Of a stretch of DNA of 64,000 nt, positions 44,419 through 53,321 are shown piece after piece (the stretch's first letter is position 1; each line of letters starts with the position of its first letter). The position numbers and the translations under genes were made by a program. The notes beneath the pieces were generated by a model. That model saw only the letters and a program-made list of their open reading frames with translations, ran no database searches and was not told the origin of the DNA. This stretch comes from Alloyangia pacifica (lineage in GTDB: Bacteria > Pseudomonadota > Alphaproteobacteria > Rhodobacterales > Rhodobacteraceae), in assembly GCF_003111685.1 (NCBI RefSeq), contig NZ_CP022189.1, positions 574,001 to 638,000 on the forward strand, written 5' to 3'.

Positions 44419-45357
44419 TCAGGCGGTCCCGGACACCGCCTCGGCCTCGCGCACGGCCAGATCGGCCATCGCGAGGATTGCCTCGCGGCTGCCCGCCACG
44501 GCGATGAAGCGCCCGTTGTGGCAGAACTTTGCCCCCGCGACGCCGCTTGCCTCTTCCAGCGCCGCGTCGGTCAGCCCGGCCCAGGCGGCGGGCAGATCGG
44601 CGCGCTGCTCGAAGCCGTCGGCGTTCTTGCGGATGCCGGTGAGCGCCCAATCTTCGCCGCGCGGGTGCACCACGAAGAGCAGGTGATCGGCCCCCGCGGC
44701 CACCACTGCCGAGCGGAAGGGCATGCCCTGCGGCAGCTCCAGCACGCGGCCCGCACCGGCGGTCTTGATCGCCGCCATCACCTGCGCTTCGGCGCGGCGC
44801 TTGGCGGCCTTGCGGCGGATCTGCGCCTCGACGAAGGCGCGCGCGATGTGCAGCGCATCGGCAAATGCCATGTCTTCGGCCTCGGGCGCCTTGTCGTCAT
44901 AGACCGGCTTGAGGCTTTCCAGCAGCATAGGCAGCGTGAGATCCGACAGCATCGGGCCAGCCTCGGACGGGCTGAGCGCGCCGTTGTCCATCAGGTCGAC
45001 CGGCAGCACGAAGCCCGAATCGAAGCTGGCGTGGATGCCTTCGAGATCGGCCTCTGGCACCTCCAGCGCACGCAGGTAGTCGCGGCCATAGTGTTTCCAG
45101 ATCAGCCCGAAGGAGCTGAACGGCTGGCCGTCATCGCGCAGCGGTGCGTCTTTCTGGTGGTGGTCGTAGATGCCCTGCGCGTGGTCGTATGCGCGGCCCA
45201 CGTCGTAGATGATCTTGTCCGCTCCGGGCGTGATCCATGCCGCATCGCGGGTGCGGAGGATCTCGGCCTCGGGGTGGAGCCGGGTGAGGATCACCGACGA
45301 CAGCAGTTCGTCTGCGTGGAAGCCGCCGGAATGGGTGACAAGGTGGGTGATCTGCAT
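44419..45357 (-). CDS. MYG1-family protein (putative exonuclease/DHH-like)
   Basis: This 312-residue protein is of the MYG1/UPF0160 family, related to DHH phosphoesterases; the eukaryotic member is a 3'-5' RNA exonuclease. Diagnostic blocks are THSGGFHADELLSSVILTRL at the N-terminus, the metal-site-like YDHHQKDAPLR (near residue 65), and VDLMDNGALSP (near 125). The C-terminal half has VAGAKFCHNGRFIAVAGSRE. The start at 45357 has GAGG just upstream. It lies downstream of the acyl-CoA dehydrogenase on the same strand, with 95 bp between them, so it may be read through from the catabolic operon but does not obviously belong to it. Confidence 0.85.
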   Translation of the reverse strand: MQITHLVTHSGGFHADELLSSVILTRLHPEAEILRTRDAAWITPGADKIIYDVGRAYDHAQGIYDHHQKDAPLRDDGQPFSSFGLIWKHYGRDYLRALEVPEADLEGIHASFDSGFVLPVDLMDNGALSPSEAGPMLSDLTLPMLLESLKPVYDDKAPEAEDMAFADALHIARAFVEAQIRRKAAKRRAEAQVMAAIKTAGAGRVLELPQGMPFRSAVVAAGADHLLFVVHPRGEDWALTGIRKNADGFEQRADLPAAWAGLTDAALEEASGVAGAKFCHNGRFIAVAGSREAILAMADLAVREAEAVSGTA

Positions 45358-45452
45358 CGTCGGCCTCTGGATTGCTCGGCGCCCCCATATCGCGGGAGCG
45401 CCCTGCTGCCAAGGCGGGAGCGGTCCGGCGCCGGCGCCCGTCCGGGTGCGGG

Positions 45453-46940
45453 TCAGCCCGCCGCTAGCCTCAGCCGCACTGCCCGGGCCAGCAGAGCTGC
45501 AGTCTCCTGCGCAAAGCCGTGCGCCTCGGCGCGGACGTCCGGGCTTTCGGCAAGGCCCGATGCGCGAGCCTGCCAAGCCTCGCAGTCCACCACCAGACCG
45601 GGCTCTGCGCCGCCGAGCCGCGTCACCAGCGCCGCGAACTGACCGATGGCCGCGCCGCCCTCCAGCTTCAGCCCGCGCGTCGCCAGCGTCAGCGCGTGGA
45701 TGCCATTTGCCCCCTCGTAGATCGAGGTGATCCGCGCATCGCGCCAGACCTGCGCCATGCCGTATTCTTCCAGATAACCGTAGCCGCCGAGAATCTGGAT
45801 GCCGAGATCCGCCGCGCGGATGCCCGCCTCGGTGGCGTAGATCTTGCACAGCGGCGTCAGGAACTCGATCAAGGCAGGGGCCTCGCCCTTTTCAAGCTCG
45901 GCCAGCGCGAGATGGCACATGCCGCGGGCAGTGCGGGCCAGATCCTGCTGCTCGTCCAGCATGCGTCGCACGTCGGGGTGGTCGGTGAGCAGCGCCGGGC
46001 TGCCCTCGATGGTGCGGCCCTGCCGGCGCTCGGCGGCATAGGCCGAGGCGATGGCATGGGCGCGGCTGGCATGCGCAATACCCTGCAACGCCACGTCGAG
46101 CCTTGCGTGGTTCATCATGGTGAACATCGCCGCCAGCCCGCGCCCCTCGCTGCCGACGAGCTCGGCCTTGGCGCCGTCGAATTCCATCTGGCAGGTCGGC
46201 GAGGCATGCAGGCCAAGCTTTTCCTCGATGCGGGTGACGGTGATGGCGTTGCGCAGGCCATCGGTTTCCGAGGCGCAAAGAAACAGCGACAGGCCTTTCA
46301 CCCCGTCGTCGGGCGTGCCGGTGCGGGCGAGGACCAGATGCAGGATGCCCTGCGACATGTCCTGATCGCCGCCCGAGATGAAGATCTTCTGGCCCTCGAT
46401 CTTCCACGCGTCCCCATCCCGCGTCGCCTTGCAGCGGATGCGCGACAGATCCGATCCCGCCCCGGCCTCGGTCAGGCACATGGTCGAGAGCCATTCGCCG
46501 GAGGTGAGGCGGGGGATATAGGCTGCCTGTTGCTCGGCCGTGCCATGGGCGAGCAGGGTCGAGATCGCGCCAGGTACCAGCCCCGTCACCATCTGCAGCG
46601 CGTGATTGGCGCCCGAGAAGATCTCGGAAACCGCCGCCGCCGTCAGATGATCGAGCGCCTGACCGCCGAACGCCTCGGGGGCGGTGAGCCCCTGCCAGCC
46701 ACTCTCGACCAGTTCGGAGTAGGCCGCGGCGAAGCCTTCGGGCATCCGCACACGGCCATTCTCCAGCCGGCACCCTTGCCGGTCTCCGGGTTCGTTGAGC
46801 GGGGCGAGCACGCCCTCGGCGAAGGCGGCGAAATGCTGGGTGATCTCCTGCGAGAGCTCGGCATCCCAGCCGGGGGCATTGCCGGCAAAGATATGCAGGC
46901 TGTGGAAGATCTCGTCGGTGGGGGCCTGGAAGGGGATCAT
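45453..46940 (-). CDS. Acyl-CoA dehydrogenase of the hydroxycinnamate cluster
   Basis: This 495-residue FAD enzyme shows family signatures CLTEAGAGSDLSRIRCKATR (near residue 155), KIEGQKIFISGGDQDMS, EKLGLHASPTCQMEFDGAKA (near 235) and, with the catalytic Glu, ITSIYEGANGIHALTLATRG (near 425). It resembles the larger DmdC-like acyl-CoA dehydrogenases but lacks most of their C-terminal extension. In this cluster a phenylpropanoyl-CoA (dihydro-hydroxycinnamoyl-CoA) substrate is plausible, feeding into the hydratase. It comes after the amidohydrolase on the same strand with 113 bp and two hairpins between them. Confidence 0.85.
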   Translation of the reverse strand: MIPFQAPTDEIFHSLHIFAGNAPGWDAELSQEITQHFAAFAEGVLAPLNEPGDRQGCRLENGRVRMPEGFAAAYSELVESGWQGLTAPEAFGGQALDHLTAAAVSEIFSGANHALQMVTGLVPGAISTLLAHGTAEQQAAYIPRLTSGEWLSTMCLTEAGAGSDLSRIRCKATRDGDAWKIEGQKIFISGGDQDMSQGILHLVLARTGTPDDGVKGLSLFLCASETDGLRNAITVTRIEEKLGLHASPTCQMEFDGAKAELVGSEGRGLAAMFTMMNHARLDVALQGIAHASRAHAIASAYAAERRQGRTIEGSPALLTDHPDVRRMLDEQQDLARTARGMCHLALAELEKGEAPALIEFLTPLCKIYATEAGIRAADLGIQILGGYGYLEEYGMAQVWRDARITSIYEGANGIHALTLATRGLKLEGGAAIGQFAALVTRLGGAEPGLVVDCEAWQARASGLAESPDVRAEAHGFAQETAALLARAVRLRLAAG

Positions 46941-47026
46941 CTGTGCCTCGCTCGCAAGGGGAAACAGGGCGGCGCAGAAGCACCGCCGTGGAGCCGGGAC
47001 CGGCTCCGCGCATAAAGAAGGAGGGC

Positions 47027-47046
47027 CCGCGCGCCGGAACGCGCGG
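47027..47046 (-). terminator. Hairpin after the amidohydrolase gene
   Basis: A perfect 7-bp stem CCGCGCG/CGCGCGG with a six-base loop lies eight bases after the stop, followed on the minus strand by a C/T-rich tract with TTCTTTA. A second perfect hairpin (46990-47007) follows. They may give partial termination before the acyl-CoA dehydrogenase gene. Confidence 0.45.
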
Positions 47047-47053
47047 AAGAAGG

Positions 47054-47929
47054 TCAGGCCTCGATGCCCAGCAGGCGCATCGCGTTCTGTTTGAGGATCA
47101 GCGGGCGCACCTCCTCCTTGAACTCGACCTGATCGAAGGCGTTGAGCCATTTCTCGGGCGCGATCATCGGCCAATCCGAGCCGAAGAGCATCTTCTTCTT
47201 CAGGATCGAGTTGGCGTATTGCACGAGGATCTTCGGGAAGTACTTCGGCGACCAGCCCGAGAGGTCGATGTAGACGTTGGGCTTGTGCTGGGCGACGGAA
47301 AGCGCCTCTTCCTGCCAGGGGAAAGAGGGATGCGCGAGGATGATCGGCATGTCGGGGAAATCCACCGCCAGATCATCCATATACATCGGGTTCGAATACT
47401 TCAGCCGCATGCCGTTGCCACCGCGCATGCCCGAGCCGACGCCGGTCTGGCCGGTGTGGAAGAGCGCGGGCACCCCGGCCTCGGCGATCGCCTCGTAAAG
47501 CGGGTAGGCCATGCGGTCGTTGGGGTAGAAGCCCTGCATCGTGGGGTGGAACTTGAAACCCTTGATGCCGTGGTTCTCCACCAGATCGCGGGCCTCGCGC
47601 GCACCGAGCTTGCCCTTCGCCGGGTCGATCGAGGCAAAGGGGATGAGGATGTCGTCGTTCTTGGCGCAGGCGTCGGCGACCTCGTAGTTGTCGTAGCGCT
47701 GGTAGCCGGTCTCGCGCTCGCTATCGACGGGGAAGATCACTGCCGCGATGTTCATTTCGCGGTAATGCGCGGCGGTCTCGTCGATGGTCGGGGGATGCGC
47801 CCAGGGCGCGCCGAAATACTTGGCCATCGTCGATTGCAGCTCGTCGTAGCCGTCGTCGGTATGACAGCCGCAGGCTTCCTCGGCGTGGGTATGGAAATCG
47901 ATCGCGCGGATCTTGGCGAAGTCGATCAT
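47054..47929 (-). CDS. Amidohydrolase_2-family protein, putative 4-hydroxyphenyl-beta-ketoacyl-CoA hydrolase
   Basis: This 291-residue TIM-barrel metal-dependent hydrolase of the Amidohydrolase_2 family has metal ligands in the N-terminal FHTHAEEACGC (His-x-His), the later His in ILAHPSFPWQEEAL (near residue 180), and Asp in KMLFGSDWPMIAPEKW (near 245). In the beta-oxidative hydroxycinnamate pathway of Agrobacterium fabrum a protein of this family hydrolyses the beta-keto-CoA intermediate; the neighbouring SDR, hydratase and feruloyl-CoA synthetase genes make the same role likely. AGGAGG precedes the ATG. Gamma-resorcylate decarboxylase-like activity is the alternative. Confidence 0.72.
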   Translation of the reverse strand: MIDFAKIRAIDFHTHAEEACGCHTDDGYDELQSTMAKYFGAPWAHPPTIDETAAHYREMNIAAVIFPVDSERETGYQRYDNYEVADACAKNDDILIPFASIDPAKGKLGAREARDLVENHGIKGFKFHPTMQGFYPNDRMAYPLYEAIAEAGVPALFHTGQTGVGSGMRGGNGMRLKYSNPMYMDDLAVDFPDMPIILAHPSFPWQEEALSVAQHKPNVYIDLSGWSPKYFPKILVQYANSILKKKMLFGSDWPMIAPEKWLNAFDQVEFKEEVRPLILKQNAMRLLGIEA

Positions 47930-47939
47930 GGTTGCCTCC

Positions 47940-49814
47940 TCAGACGCGGATAAGTGCCGGGTCTTCGTTGTCGTAGAGCCGCTCCAGCAGGTCGGCGCGG
48001 CGGGTCAGGATCTTCTTGATGTTGAGCGAGCCCTTGTCGGTGATCTCGTGATGCTCCAGCGAGGGCGGCTCGGCAAGCACCAGCGCGCGGGTGATGCGCT
48101 TGGCCGAGCCCGTCACATGCGCGTTCATCTCGCGCAGCCGCAGCTCGATCTTGGTCATCAGCTCGGGGTCCGTGACGGCGCCCTGGGTGATCTCGCCCGG
48201 CTTGGCCGCACCGGCGGCGGGGAAAACGAAGAGCCCCACCTCGCCCCGGTCATGCCCGCAGATCACCACATCCTGCGCCAGGCCGGCCAGTTCCTTCAGC
48301 GCGCTCATACGCAGGTTACCCGCCTGCACCCAGGTGCCGGTGTCGAGCTTGAAGTCCTCCGACACGCGTCCGTCGAAGACGAGGCCGCGGTTGGCGTCCT
48401 CGGGATCGACGAAACGCACCGCGTCGCCTGTGATGAAATAGCCTTCCTCGTCGAAGGCCGCGGCGGTCTTCTCGGGGTCATTGAAGTAGCCCTGCATCAC
48501 GTTGGGGCCCTTCACCCGGATCTCGCAGCGCATGTCCTCGTCGGGGATCAGCTTGACCTCGACGCCGGGCAGCGGCACGCCGATCACCCCCGATCGGCCG
48601 ATGGGCTCATGCACCATGAGGCAGGCGGGGGCGGTCTCGGTCAGGCCCCAGCTTGAGATCATCATCGGCAGCCCGCCGCGGGCGTGGATGCAGAACTGCT
48701 CGAGCGCCTCCCAGACGTCCTGCGGCAGCGAGGCGCCAGCATAGAACAGCAGCTGCTGGTCCTTGAAGAGATGCTCCTGCAGCGCCGGATCGTCCTTGAT
48801 CGCCTCCACGAGCATGTTCCAGCCAACCGGGACGTTGAAGGCCAGCGTACCGGGGCGGTCGGTGCGGTTCTTGAGCGTGGTGGAAAAGCCCTTGCCGGTG
48901 GGCTTGCCGCTGTCGATGGTCAGCGTGCCGCCATGGGCGAGCATCATGTTCACGTTGTGCGAGCCGCCGAAGACGTGGTTCCACGGCAGCCAGTCGGTGA
49001 TGCGCGGCGCGTGGTCCGTCAGGAAGGGCAGGGCGACCTGCATCTGCACCTGGTTGACGCACATCATGCGGTGCGTGGTCAGCACCCCTTTGGGATCGGA
49101 GCTGGAGCCGGAGGTGAAGAGGATCTTCGCCAGAGTGTCCGGCCCGACAGTGGCGTGCACCGCGTCAAGCTCGGGGCTTTCCTCGGTGGCGAGAAGCTCG
49201 GCCATCGGGGTCACCGGGCGCCCGGCCTCGCCGCGCGCGGCCACGATCTCGACCTCCGCGAGATGCGGCAGGGCGAGCGCAGAGGCGTAGCGCGTCGCGT
49301 CATCGACGAAGGCGAGCTTCGGGGTCACCTTGTCGAGCACGTAGGTGAGGCGGCCATGCGCCTCGGGGATCAGCGAGTATTGCTCCGCCAGCGGCACCAC
49401 CGGCACGCCGATGTATTGCGCGGCAAGCGAGACCAGGAGGTGATCGAGACCGTTGCCGGACAGCATGGCGATGGTGTCGCCCTGTCCCAGCCCGCGCGCC
49501 AGCAGCGCCGAGGCGATGGCGCGCACCTGCTGCAAAAGCTCGAGATAAGTCACGTTGCGCCAGCCGGGGCCTTCGGTGGGGCGCTCCGAGACGGCGACAC
49601 GGTAGGGTGCCTTAACGGCCCATTCGTGCAGCCAGGCGCCGGTATTCTCCACAGCCTCGGGCAGCTCGTAGCCCGAGCGCAGCAGGATCGTGCCGTCCTC
49701 GCGGTCCTCGCGGATCACCTTGTGCGGCACGTAACGGGTCAGCGTGTGGCGTCTGGCCCAGTCGGCGCGGGCTTCGTGGCCGGTCGGGGCGCTTTCTACG
49801 ATGGTCATGTCCAT
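47940..49814 (-). CDS. fcs: Feruloyl-CoA synthetase
   Basis: This acyl-adenylate-forming enzyme activates ferulate, p-coumarate and similar hydroxycinnamates to CoA thioesters. The 624-residue protein has the AMP-binding signature ILFTSGSSSDPKGVLTTHRM (near residue 200) and DWLPWNHVFGGSHNVNM, then SSWGLTETAPACLMVHEP (near 365) with the A5 motif. GVIGVPLPGVEVKLIPD and DGRVSEDFKLDTGTWVQAGN are highly typical of feruloyl-CoA synthases rather than other acyl-CoA ligases. Strong GGAGG repeats precede ATG 49814 and 49808; I use the first. The in-frame reading that extends to 50666 overlaps the hydratase gene and is not real. Confidence 0.92.
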   Translation of the reverse strand: MDMTIVESAPTGHEARADWARRHTLTRYVPHKVIREDREDGTILLRSGYELPEAVENTGAWLHEWAVKAPYRVAVSERPTEGPGWRNVTYLELLQQVRAIASALLARGLGQGDTIAMLSGNGLDHLLVSLAAQYIGVPVVPLAEQYSLIPEAHGRLTYVLDKVTPKLAFVDDATRYASALALPHLAEVEIVAARGEAGRPVTPMAELLATEESPELDAVHATVGPDTLAKILFTSGSSSDPKGVLTTHRMMCVNQVQMQVALPFLTDHAPRITDWLPWNHVFGGSHNVNMMLAHGGTLTIDSGKPTGKGFSTTLKNRTDRPGTLAFNVPVGWNMLVEAIKDDPALQEHLFKDQQLLFYAGASLPQDVWEALEQFCIHARGGLPMMISSWGLTETAPACLMVHEPIGRSGVIGVPLPGVEVKLIPDEDMRCEIRVKGPNVMQGYFNDPEKTAAAFDEEGYFITGDAVRFVDPEDANRGLVFDGRVSEDFKLDTGTWVQAGNLRMSALKELAGLAQDVVICGHDRGEVGLFVFPAAGAAKPGEITQGAVTDPELMTKIELRLREMNAHVTGSAKRITRALVLAEPPSLEHHEITDKGSLNIKKILTRRADLLERLYDNEDPALIRV

Positions 49815-49834
49815 TCCTCCTCCCTCCGTCCGGC

Positions 49835-50608
49835 TCAGCGGAACACGGGCGCGCGCTTCTCGAGGAAGGCGTTCAGCCCCTCTTCGGCATCCGGGGTGGT
49901 CTGCACCAGCGCGGCGCAGAGGCTCTCGGTGAAGAGCCCGTCGTTGCGCGACATGTCGTTGATCCGGCTCAGCGCCTGCACCATGAAGTAGTTCGACATC
50001 GGCGCGTTCCCGGCGATCTGCTCCGCCAGCTTGCGCGCCAGCGGCAGCGCCTCGCCCTCTCCGACGCTGTAGTGGGTCAGTCCGAGCCGCAACCCTTCCT
50101 CGGCATTGTATTTGCGCCCAGTGAGCATCATCTCGACCATCCGGTCCGCCCCGAGGATGCGCCCGACGCGCACCGAGGCCCCACCGCCGACGAAGATGCC
50201 GCGCCGCCCCTCGGGCAGCTGGAAGATCACCGAGGGCTCGGCGATGCGTACATGGGTCGAGGCCGCCAGCTCCAGCCCGCCGCCGATCACCGCGCCTTGC
50301 ATGGCGGAGACCGTGACCTTGCCGCCGAACTGGATCATCTCCATCACCCGGTGCCAGTTGCGCGAGTGGTAGACGCCGTCCTCGGCGCTGCGCGAGACGT
50401 GCTCCGACAGGTCGAGCCCCGAGCAGAAGTGCCCGCCCGCGCCGGTCAGGATCACCACGCGCACCTCTTTCGGGAGCGTCGCGTAGGCATTCTCCAGCGC
50501 CGCGATCAGCCCGTCGCTCATTGCGTTGCGCTTGTCGGTGCGGATCATGGTGAGGGTGGCGATCTGGCCGTCCACCTCGGTGGTCAGGTACTTGGCGTGG
50601 TCGGACAT
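49835..50608 (-). CDS. Crotonase-family hydroxycinnamoyl-CoA hydratase
   Basis: This 257-residue crotonase-fold protein has the oxyanion-hole region VILTGAGGHFCSGLDLSEHV (near residue 60) and GAVIGGGLELAASTHVRIAE (near 105), followed by PEGRRGIFVGGGASVRV (near 130). It would hydrate feruloyl-CoA or coumaroyl-CoA. It differs from the classical hydratase-lyase in the latter segment, which fits a pathway that goes through a beta-keto intermediate rather than releasing vanillin directly. AGGAG lies nine bases before the ATG at 50608. It is 20 bases upstream of fcs on the same strand. Confidence 0.88.
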   Translation of the reverse strand: MSDHAKYLTTEVDGQIATLTMIRTDKRNAMSDGLIAALENAYATLPKEVRVVILTGAGGHFCSGLDLSEHVSRSAEDGVYHSRNWHRVMEMIQFGGKVTVSAMQGAVIGGGLELAASTHVRIAEPSVIFQLPEGRRGIFVGGGASVRVGRILGADRMVEMMLTGRKYNAEEGLRLGLTHYSVGEGEALPLARKLAEQIAGNAPMSNYFMVQALSRINDMSRNDGLFTESLCAALVQTTPDAEEGLNAFLEKRAPVFR

Positions 50609-50640
50609 GGCGGTCTCCTTGGGGACGTCTTGGAGTAGGG

Positions 50641-51405
50641 TCATTTGGGGGTGAGCCGGACGGCACTGTCGAGGCGGATGACCTCGCCGTTCAGCAGCGG
50701 GTTCTCGATGATCTGCTGCACCAGCAGGGCAAACTCGTCGGGCTTTCCCATGCGCGAGGGGAAGGGCAGGCCGGCCTCGAGCGCGGCGCGGGCGTCCGGC
50801 GGGAGCCCGGCGCTCATCGCGGTCTCGAAGAGGCCCGGGGCGATGGTCATCACGCGGATGCCGAAACGGGCGAGCTCGCGTGCGGCGGGCAGGGTGAGCG
50901 AGGCGATCCCGCCCTTGGAGGCGGCGTAGGCAGCCTGTCCGATCTGCCCGTCCTGGTAGGCGACAGAGGCGGTGTTGAGGATGATCCCCCGCGCGCCGTC
51001 CGCATCGACCGGATCGAGTGCCGACATGGCACGGGCGGCATGGCTGAGCACGATGTAGCTGCCGAGCGTGTTGATCTTCAGCGTGCGCTCGAAGGCCTCA
51101 ATGGGCAGCGAACCGTCGCGGGGCAGGATGCGGGTGGCGGTGCCGATGCCGGCGCAATTGACCGTGATGCGGGGCGTGCCGATCTTTTCGATGACCTCGG
51201 CAAAGGCGGTTTCCACCGCTGCTGCGTCCGAGACGTCGACCGCCAAGGCCATGCCGCCGATGTCGCCAGCGACGCGTTGAGCGGCCTCGGGTGAAAGGTC
51301 CAGCACGACCACCGTCGCACCTGCCGTCGCCAGCCGCCGCGCGGTGGCCTCTCCAAGGCCGCTTCCGGCGCCGGTGACGAGGGCGATGGTTCCTTTTATG
51401 TGCAT
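50641..51405 (-). CDS. SDR dehydrogenase, putative phenylhydroxypropionyl-CoA dehydrogenase
   Basis: This 254-residue short-chain dehydrogenase has NAD motif ALVTGAGSGLGEATARRL, NCAGIGTA, the catalytic Ser in ILNTASVAYQDG and YAASKGGIASLTLPAAREL with Tyr and Lys (near residue 165). The C-terminal FPSRMGKPDEFALLVQQII resembles the HSD10 (type II 3-hydroxyacyl-CoA dehydrogenase) subgroup. It would oxidise the beta-hydroxyl of the hydrated hydroxycinnamoyl-CoA. AGGAGG precedes the ATG. It lies between dctM and the hydratase gene on the same strand with short gaps. Confidence 0.86.
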   Translation of the reverse strand: MHIKGTIALVTGAGSGLGEATARRLATAGATVVVLDLSPEAAQRVAGDIGGMALAVDVSDAAAVETAFAEVIEKIGTPRITVNCAGIGTATRILPRDGSLPIEAFERTLKINTLGSYIVLSHAARAMSALDPVDADGARGIILNTASVAYQDGQIGQAAYAASKGGIASLTLPAARELARFGIRVMTIAPGLFETAMSAGLPPDARAALEAGLPFPSRMGKPDEFALLVQQIIENPLLNGEVIRLDSAVRLTPK

Positions 51406-51416
51406 GAAAGACCTCC

Positions 51417-52697
51417 TCAGAAGAAGCCGCGCAGGGCGAGCATGCCGCCGACCAACACGAGGTCGGCGAGGATGAAGGGCACGATCCCCGCAAAGACCTG
51501 CTCCAGCCGCACGTAGTCGCGGGCGACGGAATGGATGACGAAGACGTTGAGCCCCACGGGCGGCGTGATCATCCCGATCTCCAGCAGCTTGGCGACAAGC
51601 AGGCCGAACCACAGCTTGTCGACGCCGTGCTGTGCAAGGATCGGCAGGAACAGCGGCAGGGTCAGCAGCAGCGCCCCGATCGGCTCGAGGAACATGCCGA
51701 GGATCAGGTAGATCACCACGATCACCAGCAGCAGCGCGAAGGTGCCAAGGCCGAGCCCCTCGACGAACAGGCCCATCTGCATCGACAGGCCGGACATGGC
51801 GACGAGCCGGGTGAAGAGGTTGGCGCCGATGGCGATGATGAAGAGCGCCCCCGACGAAAGCAGCGTGTCGATCAGGCTTTCCTTGAAGTCGGCCCAGCTC
51901 AGCGAGCGGCGGGCGATACCGAGCAGCAGCGCGACGAAGCTGCCGAAAGCGCCCGCTTCCGTGGCGGTGAAGAATCCGGTGAAGAGCCCGCCGAAGACCG
52001 CGCCAATGAGCAGCAGCACGGGCCAGATCTCGGCGGTCTTCTGCCAGCGGTCGCCCATGGTGTAGGGCTCGGCGCGAGGCAGGCTTTCGGGATTGCGCCA
52101 CCAGACGATCAGCACGGCGCAGATGTAGAAGGCCAGCGAGGCAAGGCCGACAAAGAGCCCGCCGAGGAAGAGGTCGTTGATCGAGATTTCGGCCTGGATG
52201 CCGAAGAGGATCAGGATGATCGAGGGCGGGATCAGCGCACCGATCGTGCCGCCCGCCGCGACGGCGCCGGTGGCGATGCGCAAGTCGTACTTCTGCCGCG
52301 CCATCTCGGGCACCGCGATGCGGCCGATGGCGGCGGAACAGGCAACCGACGAGCCCGACACCGCAGCAAAGCCCGAGGCGCCCGCCAGCGAGGCGATGGC
52401 AAGCCCGCCGGGCAACCAGCCCCACCAGACCCGCGCCGCCTCGAACAGGCCCCGCGTGAGGCCGGAGTGATAGGCGATATAGCCCATCAGCAGGAACATC
52501 GGGATCGAGCTGAGCGTCCAGCTCGCCGACGTGGTGTAGGGGATGGTCGAGAGCATCGACAGCGCCGGGCGGAGGCCCGCGACGGCCCAGATGCCAAGGA
52601 AGGAAACGAGGATCAGGCTGGCGGCGATGGGCACGCGCAGGCCGATCAGGATGAGAAGGGCGACGAGCGCCAGAATGCCGATGGTGACGGGATCCAT
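51417..52697 (-). CDS. dctM: TRAP transporter large permease DctM
   Basis: This 426-residue inner-membrane protein has about twelve hydrophobic segments, typical of DctM/TAXI large subunits, with the motifs GASGFAAVSGSSVACSAAIGR, GTIGALIPPSIILILFGI (near residue 145), and MFLEPIGALLLTLPLFLPI (near 325). ITPPVGLNVFVI is the usual motif in the C-terminal part. With DctQ and DctP it forms a sodium-driven high-affinity uptake system. Its ATG overlaps the DctQ stop by one base (TGATG), so the two are coupled. Genomic context points to hydroxycinnamates or related aromatic acids. Confidence 0.94.
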   Translation of the reverse strand: MDPVTIGILALVALLILIGLRVPIAASLILVSFLGIWAVAGLRPALSMLSTIPYTTSASWTLSSIPMFLLMGYIAYHSGLTRGLFEAARVWWGWLPGGLAIASLAGASGFAAVSGSSVACSAAIGRIAVPEMARQKYDLRIATGAVAAGGTIGALIPPSIILILFGIQAEISINDLFLGGLFVGLASLAFYICAVLIVWWRNPESLPRAEPYTMGDRWQKTAEIWPVLLLIGAVFGGLFTGFFTATEAGAFGSFVALLLGIARRSLSWADFKESLIDTLLSSGALFIIAIGANLFTRLVAMSGLSMQMGLFVEGLGLGTFALLLVIVVIYLILGMFLEPIGALLLTLPLFLPILAQHGVDKLWFGLLVAKLLEIGMITPPVGLNVFVIHSVARDYVRLEQVFAGIVPFILADLVLVGGMLALRGFF

Positions 52698-53245
52698 CAG
52701 ATGTCCTCTCCGGAATTGGACGTGTCTTCGAGGGCGCCGACGGGATCATGGTCATGCGCGCCGAAGCGTCCGGTCAGCACCTCGTAGATGCGGATGGCCA
52801 TGATCAGCAGGGCGAGGCCGAAGGAAATGGGCAGGATCCAGTAGCTCGGCCAGGTGACGAAGCGCAGCGTGCCGGCCTCGATATAGGCGCCGCGCGACAT
52901 CTGGCGCATTGCCTCGAGACACGAGCCGTAAGTCAGCACGGCCAGCACCGCCGCGAAGATGCCGAACCCGAGCAGTTGCACCAGCTTCAGCGGCGTTCCG
53001 GTCAGCGTCTGGGTGAAGACCGTCGCCTCGATGTGGCGGCGCTTCAGCTCGGTCAGCGCGAGCGGCAGGACGCTGACGGCGACCATGTAATACTTGCCGA
53101 CGAGATCGGCGGTGGCGGGGAAACCGGCGCCGAGAAAGGCGCGCATGAAGACGTCCACCACGACCTGCAGCATCATCGCCAGCAGCACGAGGCCGCCCAA
53201 TATCATACTGATCCGCGCCACGGCGGTCTCAATCGGAGCAAGCAT
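52697..53245 (-). CDS. dctQ: TRAP transporter small permease DctQ
   Basis: This 182-residue protein has four hydrophobic segments, as in DctQ subunits: about residues 10-30, 45-65 (LVGKYYMVAVSVLPLALTEL), 87-107 and 130-150 (VTWPSYWILPISFGLALLI). The family block ELKRRHIEATVFTQ follows the second helix. The C-terminal tail is acidic (ALEDTSNSGEDI). It couples the periplasmic binding protein to DctM. It lies 76 bp downstream of dctP with a strong hairpin between them. Confidence 0.92.
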   Translation of the reverse strand: MLAPIETAVARISMILGGLVLLAMMLQVVVDVFMRAFLGAGFPATADLVGKYYMVAVSVLPLALTELKRRHIEATVFTQTLTGTPLKLVQLLGFGIFAAVLAVLTYGSCLEAMRQMSRGAYIEAGTLRFVTWPSYWILPISFGLALLIMAIRIYEVLTGRFGAHDHDPVGALEDTSNSGEDI

Positions 53246-53287
53246 CCGATCCTCCGGGGGGTGAGAGGGGAAAACTCTGGAAGGCGC

Positions 53288-53308
53288 GCGCCGGCAGAAC
53301 GCCGGCGC
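53288..53308 (-). repeat. Intercistronic hairpin between dctP and dctQ
   Basis: A perfect 8-bp stem (GCGCCGGC and GCCGGCGC) closes a 5-base loop, 14 bp past the dctP stop, without a T-run. In several SBP-transporter operons such hairpins protect the upstream part of the mRNA and give more binding protein than permease; here that is inference. Confidence 0.65.
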
Positions 53309-53321
53309 ACGCTTGGCAGGC

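Noticed and set aside
44403..44700. Possible integration end repeating the tRNA-Lys 3' end
   Set aside because: I looked for a second copy of the tRNA T-arm and CCA end after the polysaccharide locus and found none.
47940..50666. 908-residue reading that would fuse the hydratase region to feruloyl-CoA synthetase
   Set aside because: The extra N-terminal part is an out-of-frame reading of the crotonase gene; ribosome sites and family starts separate the two genes.
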